Assembly (NCBI RefSeq): GCF_008180725.1
Contig: NZ_VTEV01000001.1
Span: 713,269-777,268 of the forward strand
Length of the DNA: 64,000 nucleotides
Direction: 5' to 3'
Source: Sutcliffiella horikoshii
GTDB taxonomy: Bacteria > Bacillota > Bacilli > Bacillales > Bacillaceae_I
The position numbers were made by a program, and so were the translations under genes. Below, piece after piece: positions 26,888 through 35,173 of this stretch (position 1 is its first letter; each line of letters opens with the position of its first letter). The notes beneath the pieces are model-generated. The model ran no database searches and was not told where the DNA came from. It saw only the letters and a program-made list of their open reading frames with translations.

Positions 26888-27778
26888 ATGCACACAATGT
26901 GGAAAGGTTCTATTAGCTTCGGATTGGTCAACATACCGATAAAAATGTATTCTGCCACCGAAGACAAAGACATAAAACTAAGAACATTGCATAAGGAATG
27001 CCACAGCCCCATTAAATACGAGAAAGTCTGTCCAAACTGCGAAAAAGAAGTGGAACAAGACGACTTAGTTAAAGGCTATGAGTATGTGAAAGGGAAATAT
27101 GTCATTTTATCTGATGAAGAGCTGAAACAATTAAAAGAAGAACATGAAGATAAAAGTGTAAAAATCATTGATTTTGTTAAGCTTGAAGACATCGACCCGA
27201 TCTACTTCAACCGCTCATACTTCTTAGGACCTGGGGAGAACGGCAGTAAGGCCTATTCATTATTAAGAGAAGCGTTGGAGGATTCCAAGAAAATTGGAGT
27301 TGCCGAAATTACCATTCGTTCCAAGCAACAACTTGCGATTGTCCGTGTCTATAAGGATTGTCTTGTTATGGAAACGGTCCATTATCCCGATGAGGTTCGG
27401 AATGTGGCAGATGTGCCTAGTGTACCTGAAAGAAAGGATGTGGATAAAAAAGAGCTAGATACTGCCATTACGTTAATTGATCAGTTAACCACTGAATTTG
27501 ACCCAGAAAAGTACCATGATGATTATAGAGAAGCAGTACTCAGACTGGTACAAGAAAAAATAAATAAGGAAGAAGGAACAACCACTCCTACTGATTCAGA
27601 CAAATCTAATGTGGTGGACTTAATGAGTGCATTACAAGCAAGTATCGAAAGAACGAAAGACCAAGGCGAGAAACCCGTAAAGAAAAAGACAGAAACAAAG
27701 GCTGAAACTCCAGAAAAGAAAACATCGAGTTCCCAACCCAAAAAGAGGACAACCAGAAAAAAGAAAGCATCTAGCTAA
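26888..27778 (+). CDS. ku: Non-homologous end-joining protein Ku
   Basis: 296 residues. The Ku core (MHTMWKGSISFGLVNIPIKM to about 255) is followed by a Lys/Thr-rich tail (about 258-296, ending TTRKKKASS), which in Bacillus Ku aids DNA binding. The zinc-like pair CHSPIKYEKVCPNCEKEV is present. Ku homodimers bind double-strand ends and recruit LigD; in B. subtilis the pair protects germinating spores and is forespore-expressed. AGGTGA precedes the ATG. ligD follows after 53 bp, with a hairpin and T-tract in between. Confidence 0.95.
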   Translation: MHTMWKGSISFGLVNIPIKMYSATEDKDIKLRTLHKECHSPIKYEKVCPNCEKEVEQDDLVKGYEYVKGKYVILSDEELKQLKEEHEDKSVKIIDFVKLEDIDPIYFNRSYFLGPGENGSKAYSLLREALEDSKKIGVAEITIRSKQQLAIVRVYKDCLVMETVHYPDEVRNVADVPSVPERKDVDKKELDTAITLIDQLTTEFDPEKYHDDYREAVLRLVQEKINKEEGTTTPTDSDKSNVVDLMSALQASIERTKDQGEKPVKKKTETKAETPEKKTSSSQPKKRTTRKKKASS

Positions 27779-27797
27779 TAAGTTAGATGTTTTCTTT
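27763..27797 (+). terminator. Hairpin with T-tract between ku and ligD
   Basis: Arms CATCTAGCT/AGTTAGATG (one wobble), loop AATA, followed by TTTTCTTTT. It overlaps the last ku codons and lies before the ligD ribosome site, so it can act as an attenuator. Confidence 0.55.
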
Positions 27798-27831
27798 TGA
27801 ACAGCGACTTAATAGGAAAGGAGTTATTCTG

Positions 27832-29670
27832 ATGATAAAACCGATGCTACCGACACTTCATCAAAACCCTCCGCAAGGGAAGGACTGGGTATATGAAGTC
27901 AAGTATGATGGATATCGATGTATCGCTTCCTTAGACACTAATAACGTTAGCCTCCAAAGCAGAGGCGGAACGGAACTTTCTCCTTCCTTTCCAGACATCG
28001 TCCATTTTCTAAAAGACTTAACCGATACAAAAGAGTGGAAAAAAGTGCTTCCCATCACAATAGACTGTGAACTTGTTGTGTTAACTTCCCCACGAAAGGC
28101 AAATTTTCAGATCATACAAAAACGAGGAAGAACGAAAACAAAGGAAAATATCAGGAATCTATCCAACGAACATCCAGCCACACTTTTAGCCTTTGATTTA
28201 CTTGAACTAAATGGAGATACTCAAATCCTGAAAAAATTTTCAGAACGAAAGAAAACACTTTTACACCTCTTTGAACAGACTGGGTTACCCCTTTCACCTG
28301 TTGTGAATAGCGTTTCAAGACTTCAGTATGTTCCATTTTGCAACAACTCACAGGAGTTATGGGAGCAAATTAAACTCGAGCATGGTGAAGGACTAATTGC
28401 CAAAAAAATTAACAGTACTTACACCTTAGGAAAACGAACAACAGATTGGATTAAAGTAAAAAATTATAAAACCGTAACATGTTTCATCACTGCTTATCAA
28501 AAGGAAAATGGTTACTTTCATGTAGGTGTTTTTAAAGGGGATGAAGTGGAAAGTATTGGTCTTTTTTCACATGGACTAACATCTGAGGAGAGGTCTGCAC
28601 TGATTGAAGTCATCAAGCAAAACAGTTACAAAGAGGATGATCAGTATGTATATGTAAAGCCAGGTATTTGCGTAGAAATATTTTATCTCGAAGTTTATCA
28701 GAATCAATTAAGACACCCTGAATTTAGTCGTTTTCGCTTTGATGTCGAGGTGAAGGGGTGTTCCACTGAAACATTATTCAACCCAACACTTCCTGCTTCT
28801 GTTACCATCACGAACCCAGATAAGCCACTTTGGGAAGAGCCGTTGGTGACTAAACAGGCCTTTATCGATTTTCTTTCTCATTGCTCTCCTTACATGCTTC
28901 CATTTCTAAAAGACAGAGCTATGACTGTCATTCGCTTTCCACATGGTATGTTCGGAGAAAGTTTTTATCAGAAGAATTGCCCTGAATATGCCCCTTCATT
29001 TGTAGAAACTCATGGTGATCAAGATATTAATTTTATTTTATGCAACAATATGGAAACCTTGATTTGGCTTGGCAATCAGCTTGCAATTGAATTTCACGTG
29101 CCCTTTCAAACCGTTCTTACAAGTGAGCCTAGTGAGATTGTCTTTGACTTGGACCCTCCCTCTAAAGAGCATTTTTCCATCGCAGTAACAGGAGCTATGA
29201 TGATGAAGGAAGTTTTCGATCAACTCAGGTTGCACTCTTTCATAAAAACATCAGGAAGGAAAGGGCTCCAAGTATACATCCCCTTACCGGATGGACAATT
29301 CACCTACCAAGAAACCAGACAATTCACTGAGTTTATTGCAAATTACTTAGTTTCCAAAGAACCTACTCTCTTTACTGTGGAACGTTTGAAAAAACATAGA
29401 GGAAATAGAGTATATGTGGATTATGTGCAGCACGCTGAGGGCAAAACAATCATTGCCCCTTATTCGCTAAGAGGGAATGACTTGCCAACAGTTGCGACAC
29501 CCTTGCATTGGAGAGAAGTAAAAGAAAGCTTGAGACCAGAAGAATTCACGTTATTCACTGTACAAGAAAGGTTGAAGAAACTTGGCGACCCTTTTCAAGA
29601 TTTCGCCGCAAGTAAAACGACACAAGCATTCCAAGACGTGCTATCCTCTCTAAAAGATTTACGTCAATAG
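27832..29670 (+). CDS. ligD: ATP-dependent DNA ligase/polymerase LigD
   Basis: 612 residues in the Bacillus order: N-terminal ligase (nucleotidyl-transfer motif VKYDGYRC with Lys24, then the OB fold) and C-terminal primase-like polymerase (about 320-612; FPHGMFGESFYQKNCPEYAP, VFDLDPPS with the catalytic Asp pair, TSGRKGLQVYIPL). No phosphoesterase domain. It joins ends held by Ku. I chose the ATG at 27832 because AAAGGAG is eight bases upstream; the longer frame starts in the ku-ligD hairpin. Length equals the B. subtilis protein within one residue, as I recall it. Confidence 0.95.
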   Translation: MIKPMLPTLHQNPPQGKDWVYEVKYDGYRCIASLDTNNVSLQSRGGTELSPSFPDIVHFLKDLTDTKEWKKVLPITIDCELVVLTSPRKANFQIIQKRGRTKTKENIRNLSNEHPATLLAFDLLELNGDTQILKKFSERKKTLLHLFEQTGLPLSPVVNSVSRLQYVPFCNNSQELWEQIKLEHGEGLIAKKINSTYTLGKRTTDWIKVKNYKTVTCFITAYQKENGYFHVGVFKGDEVESIGLFSHGLTSEERSALIEVIKQNSYKEDDQYVYVKPGICVEIFYLEVYQNQLRHPEFSRFRFDVEVKGCSTETLFNPTLPASVTITNPDKPLWEEPLVTKQAFIDFLSHCSPYMLPFLKDRAMTVIRFPHGMFGESFYQKNCPEYAPSFVETHGDQDINFILCNNMETLIWLGNQLAIEFHVPFQTVLTSEPSEIVFDLDPPSKEHFSIAVTGAMMMKEVFDQLRLHSFIKTSGRKGLQVYIPLPDGQFTYQETRQFTEFIANYLVSKEPTLFTVERLKKHRGNRVYVDYVQHAEGKTIIAPYSLRGNDLPTVATPLHWREVKESLRPEEFTLFTVQERLKKLGDPFQDFAASKTTQAFQDVLSSLKDLRQ

Positions 29671-29750
29671 AGAGGTAGCAGTGACTGCACTATGTATAGC
29701 AGAAAGTAATATTGGAAAGGATGGACACTAAAAAGGAAAAGGTGATTGTC

Positions 29751-30026
29751 GTGCAAGCCTTTGCCGTGGTCCATCCCATTATTGAATTAGATGACAGTAT
29801 CATTATTGAATTTTTAGATGAAACAGAACCTAGGGATAGCCGCAAGTACCGGCTGTTTTTAGGAAGAAGAACCATGCAAGTGTCTAAGCTGATTGTTTTT
29901 CGTCCAACACTGGAGTCCTGGCAGGATATTACATCCATGATTTCTCCCTTTTACTTGGCATCACTAAGAACGAAACTGTTGGAACAAACCGCAGACTATC
30001 TGGATAAAAAGGATGCTATTTCTTAA
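29751..30026 (+). CDS. Conserved hypothetical protein (about 91 aa)
   Basis: A small soluble protein with the stretch QAFAVVHPIIELDDSIIIEF and the basic KYRLFLGRRTMQVSKLIVF. The best initiation is GTG at 29751, with AAAAGGTG six bases upstream. A longer reading from ATG 29721 or TTG 29712 has no usable site. It follows ligD by 80 bp on the same strand and may be co-transcribed. It converges with the YeiH-type gene, the two stops being seven bases apart. I do not recognise a family. Confidence 0.6.
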   Translation: MQAFAVVHPIIELDDSIIIEFLDETEPRDSRKYRLFLGRRTMQVSKLIVFRPTLESWQDITSMISPFYLASLRTKLLEQTADYLDKKDAIS

Positions 30027-30032
30027 TAGTTG

Positions 30033-31016
30033 TCACAATAAATATAGGACGAACAGTAAACTCGTGACACCAACAAAAACTGAAGCTATAAAACCAACTA
30101 CAAAAGGTTTAAGTCCTAAACTGCGAATGTTCTTCCACCTTACTTGAAGGCCGACCCCAGCCATCACCATGATAATCAGGAATTTCGCAATAGATCCCAC
30201 ATATCTACTGACTGCTTCCGTGATGAGTCCGGTTGAATACAATCCACTCATGAATAAAAAGCCTAAGATAAAAACTGGAAAGGCTCCTTTCAAACTTTGT
30301 GTATTGTCATTTCTGCGAACCATTATAAATGAGATGGCGAGAACGAGAGGAAGGATGAACAAGGTACGAACAAGTTTAACGGTTGTAGCAACTTCCCCTA
30401 CCTCATCTCCAAGTAAATATCCTACCGCCACAACAGATGAAGTATCATGAATGGATGTACCTGCCCAAATCCCCATTTGAATAATAGATAACTGAAGCCA
30501 TTGTCCAAGAACAGGATAAAGAAATGTTGCCAAAATGTTAAAGAAGAAGATGGTGGATATCGCATAAGCAACGATGGCTTCCTTTGCCTGTACTACTCCT
30601 TTGAAGACGGAAATGGCTGTTGCTCCACAAATGCTGGTCCCGACTCCAATCAACAAGGCTAACATTTTGTCTATTTTCATCAGTTTACCTACCAATAATG
30701 TTACTGCTATCCCTCCGGAAACAACTAGTATGATAACCAGAATGGATTGAGCCCCAATATCAAGGATACTGTTAAAGCTTAAAGTCGCACCTAAAAGGAC
30801 AATCGCTACCTTGAGCCATTTTTTCACGACAGTTGATATTCCTATATTATATTTTTCATTTAGTTCAACACTGTTACGGATAATGATTCCAATTAATAGA
30901 GCGAATAGTACTCCACCAATTGACGGGAAAAATCCACCTAGTAGTTTGGCCATTAGTGAGATCACTAGGATGAGTAATATTCCTGGAATCATTTTGTTAA
31001 TGCTTGTTTTATTCAT
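30033..31016 (-). CDS. YeiH-family putative transporter (sulfate-exporter-like)
   Basis: 327 residues with about ten membrane segments. The family (Cons_hypoth698, YeiH/YadS) shows the motifs LIGVGTSICGATAISVFKGV and GIWAGTSIHDTSSVVAVGYL here. Members are annotated as putative sulfate exporters, but biochemical proof is thin. Its GGGG site lies eight bases before the ATG. It is preceded on its strand by a terminator-like hairpin at 31069-31098, then a repeat block, so it is probably transcribed alone. Confidence 0.85.
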   Translation of the reverse strand: MNKTSINKMIPGILLILVISLMAKLLGGFFPSIGGVLFALLIGIIIRNSVELNEKYNIGISTVVKKWLKVAIVLLGATLSFNSILDIGAQSILVIILVVSGGIAVTLLVGKLMKIDKMLALLIGVGTSICGATAISVFKGVVQAKEAIVAYAISTIFFFNILATFLYPVLGQWLQLSIIQMGIWAGTSIHDTSSVVAVGYLLGDEVGEVATTVKLVRTLFILPLVLAISFIMVRRNDNTQSLKGAFPVFILGFLFMSGLYSTGLITEAVSRYVGSIAKFLIIMVMAGVGLQVRWKNIRSLGLKPFVVGFIASVFVGVTSLLFVLYLL

Positions 31017-31068
31017 ATCCTAACCCCTAACAATTGTAAATGCACACTTCTCCTATTTTAAAGAATAT

Positions 31069-31098
31069 AAAAAAGCCTGTCGAGAACTTTCGACAAGC
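31069..31098 (-). terminator. Minus-strand hairpin upstream of the YeiH-type gene
   Basis: Stem GCTTGTCGA/TCGACAGGC with one mismatch, loop AAGTTC, then a T run (complement of 31069-31074). It would stop transcription arriving from the permease genes, or act as a leader terminator for the YeiH-type gene. Confidence 0.7.
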
Positions 31099-31114
31099 AA
31101 AACATTATTATAAA

Positions 31115-31190
31115 ATTGATTTCCGCAAAAGGCTTCGCTTTCCTAGGGGCTAACGAGAGCCTCCCCGGCTACGCCGAGGCCACTGAAAAA
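31115..31190 (+). repeat. Dispersed element, left half (copy D)
   Basis: ATTGATTTCCGCAAAAGGC, CTTCGCTTTCCTAGGGGC and the stretch to GGCCACTGAAAAA (31178-31190). It stops at the middle of the element. Confidence 0.75.
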
Positions 31191-31219
31191 TTCTTTTTTT
31201 TTTAAGTTTTTTAGACTCC

Positions 31220-31347
31220 GCTGTTGATTTCCGCAAATGGCTTCGCTTTCCTAGGGGCGCTGCTGGAGCCTCCTCGGCTACGCCTGCGGGGTCTCCACCT
31301 AGCACTATCTCCCTCAGGAGTCTCCGCCTTTTGCTCCAATCAACAGC
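31220..31347 (+). repeat. Dispersed element copy E (complete)
   Basis: A 128-bp complete copy: left end GCTGTTGATT, right end AATCAACAGC (perfect inverses). It holds an extra CTCAGGAGTCTCCG segment absent from copy A. Confidence 0.88.
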
Positions 31348-31376
31348 TATGAATTATAAAAAATTTTCGTTATCAG

Positions 31377-31462
31377 TTTTTCAGTGGCCTTGCTACGCCT
31401 GCGGGGTCTCCACCTAGCGCTATCTCTCTCAGGAGTCTCCGCCTTTTGCTCCAATCAACAGC
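31377..31462 (+). repeat. Dispersed element, right half (copy F)
   Basis: Begins TTTTTCAGTGGCC (31377-31389), the inverse of the end of copy D, then GCCTGCGGGGTCTCCACC and the right end AATCAACAGC (31453-31462). Confidence 0.78.
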
Positions 31463-31476
31463 TAGAAGATTCATTA

Positions 31477-32367
31477 TTATGCTTCTAACCGGTGGAAGTG
31501 TTTGCGAAGGCCTTCTCCCAAGACATTAAAGGTTAAAACGGTAAATGCTAACGCTAGTGCAGGGAAAAACGGGATCCAAAAAGCACGCAACAAATCCCCT
31601 CTCGCTTGACCTAGCATTGTCGCCCAATTTAAACTTGTATTCTCAATAATTCCTGATCCATAGCTTAACTGGACAAACTGCTGAGTAATAAAAATACTAA
31701 AAATACCAAGCTGTCCAATCAGCAACGCAATCCTTCCCATATCAAGGAAAAACTGAACGACCAAATCCGGCAAGGCATTCGGCAAATAATACGTTGTAAA
31801 AAGAGTGAGCGGAGATACGCCGACAGTGATACCCGCTTCTACATAAGGTGTCTTTTTTATCATATGGAACTGACTTTGCAAGACTGTACCCACCCTTCCT
31901 ACTTCGATTGCTGCCAAAATGACGATCGCCCAGAAGAAGCGGTGTTCATGGAAAAAGATGATAGGTAAGCTCAAAAGAATGATTGCTGAAAAAATGACCG
32001 GTAAGGCAGAAAACACTTGATTCCACCCTTGAAGAATCCAATGAAATGGACCCTTTTTATTTACTGACAGGACTGCTAATGTTATCGCTATTCCATAGCG
32101 TAAGGCAGCAACGGTCAAGATTAATCCAAGAGTTTCCCTTGCCCCGACCACTATGATGCTTAATAGATCCCTTCCCTCTTTATCAGAACCTAATAAAAAA
32201 TCAGCTGAAGGCTTAAAAGGTGCCGTTTCCACACCGGAGTCCGTGAAAATAATGCGTTTGGATTCTAATACATTGTCTATAAAAGGCAGGTATGGTCCTA
32301 TTAAGGTTATTAGTACTAAGAAAAGAAGAAAGCTACATCCTAAGATTAACGTCCAATTACGTTTCAT
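31477..32367 (-). CDS. Opp/Dpp-like ABC permease, second subunit
   Basis: 296 residues, OppC/DppC architecture: one N-terminal segment, a short external loop with the GSDKEGRDLLS motif typical of OppC proteins, then five segments with the coupling loop YVEAGITVGVSPLTLFTTYY. It partners the OppB-like gene 13 bp upstream. No substrate-binding protein or ATPase gene is adjacent. The sequence is diverged for a peptide or nickel permease, so the substrate is open. The gene ends 15 bp from repeat copy F. Confidence 0.8.
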   Translation of the reverse strand: MKRNWTLILGCSFLLFLVLITLIGPYLPFIDNVLESKRIIFTDSGVETAPFKPSADFLLGSDKEGRDLLSIIVVGARETLGLILTVAALRYGIAITLAVLSVNKKGPFHWILQGWNQVFSALPVIFSAIILLSLPIIFFHEHRFFWAIVILAAIEVGRVGTVLQSQFHMIKKTPYVEAGITVGVSPLTLFTTYYLPNALPDLVVQFFLDMGRIALLIGQLGIFSIFITQQFVQLSYGSGIIENTSLNWATMLGQARGDLLRAFWIPFFPALALAFTVLTFNVLGEGLRKHFHRLEA

Positions 32368-32380
32368 CGTTTCCGTTCAC

Positions 32381-33298
32381 CTACCTTGGTTCAAGTTTCT
32401 TCATAAATAGAATGGAAATGACTTGCGAGATAAATACAATAACCATAAAACTTAAACCGAACCCGATAATAAGTCCCGACTCATTCACATAACGCATACT
32501 TCCTGATAAAGAGCTTTTAACATCGAGTGCCTGAAACATTCTATAGGCTGCTCCCCTGTAATCCAGAAACCATTCCACTATAAGAAGATTGGATAATAAA
32601 TAGAGCATGACAGCTGGAAGATTGGACATGATTGGATAAAGGCTGTTTTTTAGCATGTGCTTCCATAACACTTTTTCTTTTGACAACCCTTTGGATCGGG
32701 CAACTTGAATATACGGTTTCCCTTTTTCGTTCCCAAGCGTTGCGGAGGTGATCCTCGCAACATAGAGCATCGGATACAATGACACCAATAAACCCGCTAT
32801 CAAGAAACTAAACCAATGAGTATAGCCAAACAATTTAATAAATGGGAAATGAAAAATAATTACCCATTGCAGGCAGAGAATTAAAAAGAAATCCGGAATT
32901 GATTGGATGAGCCACGTCAACCCTTTTCCAAACACATTCCATCCATTATTCCGGTCATAAAAGTCGAAAATCCCCTTTAGTATTCCAAAGATTATAGTGA
33001 TAGCACATGCTGCCACTATTACTTTCAGGCTTCTTCCTAAATGAGGCCAGAGTTCCTCTTCTGCCGGTTTATTATACCTTGTCATACCTAGTGTATTATT
33101 TTCTTTTACATCATTAAAAAAAATAGAAATATTGTGTTGATATGCTGTCCACGAAAAATCATACCCATACTCAAGCGTTTGAGCCCTTCCATGAACAGCT
33201 ATGTCAGGCTGTCTTGGAAACAAGACTGCCAATATAAGTAACACAGCAATAAACAAAAAGAACAGAAAGGACTTTGTTATTTTCCATAGTACCCCCAT
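32381..33298 (-). CDS. Opp/Dpp-like ABC permease, first subunit
   Basis: 305 residues, OppB-like, with a coupling loop YIQVARSKGLSKEKVLWKHM. The region between the first and second membrane segments (about 30-95) is longer and more polar than usual (RAQTLEYGYDFSWTAYQHNI). I chose the ATG at 33298, six bases after GGGGGG; the frame extends 20 codons further without a site. Its upstream region is shared with the divergent MscS gene. This and the following OppC-like gene form a two-gene unit without ATPase or binding protein. Confidence 0.78.
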   Translation of the reverse strand: MGVLWKITKSFLFFLFIAVLLILAVLFPRQPDIAVHGRAQTLEYGYDFSWTAYQHNISIFFNDVKENNTLGMTRYNKPAEEELWPHLGRSLKVIVAACAITIIFGILKGIFDFYDRNNGWNVFGKGLTWLIQSIPDFFLILCLQWVIIFHFPFIKLFGYTHWFSFLIAGLLVSLYPMLYVARITSATLGNEKGKPYIQVARSKGLSKEKVLWKHMLKNSLYPIMSNLPAVMLYLLSNLLIVEWFLDYRGAAYRMFQALDVKSSLSGSMRYVNESGLIIGFGLSFMVIVFISQVISILFMKKLEPR

Positions 33299-33531
33299 GA
33301 CTTCCCCCCATAATCCCACGAAATCCGAAACACTTTCAATATAGTAAAATACTACCACTAATCGCTCTGTAATTCCATTAAAAAATTAATAATTCTGACC
33401 ATTCAACCTCTATACTATCCGTTGAAATCTTTAAAACTTCGTAGTAATATAGTGATTTATGATAGATTTGATAAAAATTCACTTGCCAAAAAACAATATT
33501 AAATGCACCCACCCTAAGGAGGTTTGTGCCT

Positions 33532-34671
33532 GTGAATAAAACAATTGATTGGTTCAACAGTATCTGGACTGCGGACTATTGGACGGATATGAATTTCTGG
33601 ATTGATATGGGGGTTTCTCTACTCATACTCCTGTTGTTCCTTTTATGGAGAAAATTGTTTACAAAGTACTTCTTTAAAGGTCTTTTGGCCATTTCCCAAA
33701 AGACACCCACTGATTTATTTACTTATATCGTGCTTGCCTTCAACAAACCAGTTAGAATGTTCTTTGTGATACTTGGGGTATTTTTCGCATTAAAAACAGC
33801 ACCATTCTCTTTAATGGAGGTTCAAACATTATCCAAACTGATGCGATCTTCCATTATTGTACTGTTTGCTTGGGGAATATTCAATTTCATCCCTTATTCT
33901 TCCAATCTATTTACCAACCTTTCCACTAGATTAGAATTTGAAGTAGACAAAATTGTCATGCCGTTTGTTACAAAAGTGTTGCGATTTATCCTAATAGCTC
34001 TTGCGTTCAGTATTGTATTGGAAGTGTGGGAATATGATGTCGGCGCAATCGTAGCAGGATTAGGTCTGGGTGGACTGGCTTTTGCCTTGGCCGCACAAGA
34101 ATCTCTGAAGAACTTATTAGGTGGTTTTATCATTGTAACGGAAAAGCCTTTTACGATGGGGGATTGGATTAAGACTCCAAGTGTTGAAGGTGTTGTAGAG
34201 GATATCTCTTTCCGCAGTACACAAGTAAGGACTTTTGCTCAAGCTGTGGTTACCGTTCCCAATGCAACATTATCGAATGAACCGATTACAAACTGGTCGA
34301 AAATGGGTAAACGACAAATAACCTTTAAGCTTGGAGTACAGTATGACACAACCCGAACTAGTTTAGAAAGAGTCGTGCGAAGAATTGAGAATATGCTTCG
34401 TAACCATGAGGCGATTGATCAAGAAACGATTCTTGTTCGCTTCGATAGTTTTGGAGCTAGCAGCTTAGATATATTCCTCTATTTTTTTACGAAATCTGTC
34501 ATGTGGGGCGAATATCTAGAAGTAAAAGAGGATATCAATTTTAGAATTATGGAGATCCTTGAGGAAGAAGACGTAGTCGTTGCCTTCCCAACCAGAACAC
34601 TCCATATCGAAAGCCCACAAGAAGAAAAAGAAAAACCAAAACAATACAGCCTAAGAGGCGAAAAGGCATAA
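33532..34671 (+). CDS. Small-conductance mechanosensitive channel (MscS family)
   Basis: 379 residues. Four N-terminal hydrophobic segments are followed by the pore helix and beta domain: VGAIVAGLGLGGLAFALAAQ, then ESLKNLLGGFIIVTEKPF, then GDWIKTPSVEGVVEDISFRS. This is the MscS core that opens on membrane tension to release solutes during osmotic downshock. GTG at 33532 lies nine bases after AAGGAGG; an earlier in-frame GTG is only three bases after it. It resembles B. subtilis YhdY in length. Monocistronic; repeat copy G follows. Confidence 0.92.
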   Translation: MNKTIDWFNSIWTADYWTDMNFWIDMGVSLLILLLFLLWRKLFTKYFFKGLLAISQKTPTDLFTYIVLAFNKPVRMFFVILGVFFALKTAPFSLMEVQTLSKLMRSSIIVLFAWGIFNFIPYSSNLFTNLSTRLEFEVDKIVMPFVTKVLRFILIALAFSIVLEVWEYDVGAIVAGLGLGGLAFALAAQESLKNLLGGFIIVTEKPFTMGDWIKTPSVEGVVEDISFRSTQVRTFAQAVVTVPNATLSNEPITNWSKMGKRQITFKLGVQYDTTRTSLERVVRRIENMLRNHEAIDQETILVRFDSFGASSLDIFLYFFTKSVMWGEYLEVKEDINFRIMEILEEEDVVVAFPTRTLHIESPQEEKEKPKQYSLRGEKA

Positions 34672-34689
34672 CCATGTAACAAAAGTTGA

Positions 34690-34808
34690 ACGAAGTGGAA
34701 GGCGCGTAGACTCCTGAGGGAGGAAGGGACAGGGGAGACCCCGCAGGCTTGCCGAGGAGGCTCCCGGACCGCCCGCGAAAAGCGAAGCGCCTGCAACGGA
34801 GTGAAACA
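34690..34808 (-). repeat. Dispersed element copy G (inverted, variant ends)
   Basis: Plus strand reads GTGGAAGGCGCGTAGACTCC, GGGGAGACCCCGCAGGC, GAGGAGGCTCCCGGACCGCC and AAGCGAAGCGCCTGCAACGG. This is the opposite orientation to copies A, B and E, with ends like copy H instead of the GCTGTTGATT ends. Confidence 0.75.
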
Positions 34809-34833
34809 AATTAATGTGTTACTCTAAATGTAC

Positions 34834-34872
34834 AAGAAGGCATAACCTTAGCAATTAAGGTTATGCCTTCTT
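34834..34872. terminator. Terminator of the FbpA-like gene
   Basis: Perfect 17-bp stem from AAGAAGGCATAACC to GGTTATGCCTTCTT with loop GCAA. The FbpA-like stop codon lies in its right arm. Confidence 0.85.
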
Positions 34873-35052
34873 TATTGGACTGACCTTCTTACTCGGTACA
34901 TCATAAAAGAAATAATTGTACTCCGTCTTCAACTCAGACGTTGTCATCCCATCCAACACCAGCGAGTCATACACCCCGATTAAAAGAAGCTTATTTATAT
35001 AATACTCACGTTGCTGCTCTAACGCCTGTTGGAGCTTCCTGCTCATTATCAT
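34861..35052 (-). CDS. Small basic protein, FbpA-family-like
   Basis: 63 residues. The pattern LQQALEQQREYYINKLLLIG, then GVYDSLVLDGMTTSELKTEY, is that of the Fur-regulated basic protein A family (about 50-60 aa, small helical proteins of the B. subtilis iron-sparing response). I see no clear Fur box in the short upstream region, so iron control is not supported here. AAAGGGAAGTGA precedes the ATG. The gene is followed by a strong terminator. Confidence 0.65.
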   Translation of the reverse strand: MIMSRKLQQALEQQREYYINKLLLIGVYDSLVLDGMTTSELKTEYNYFFYDVPSKKVSPIKKA

Positions 35053-35173
35053 TCACTTCCCTTTCATAGGCTACATTTAAAAAGGTAAGGTTTCGGTCTA
35101 CAATCCTAATTACTTAGAATATACCCAAAAAATATTGATACAGGATAAAGCTATTGTAAATTATTTTTAAATT

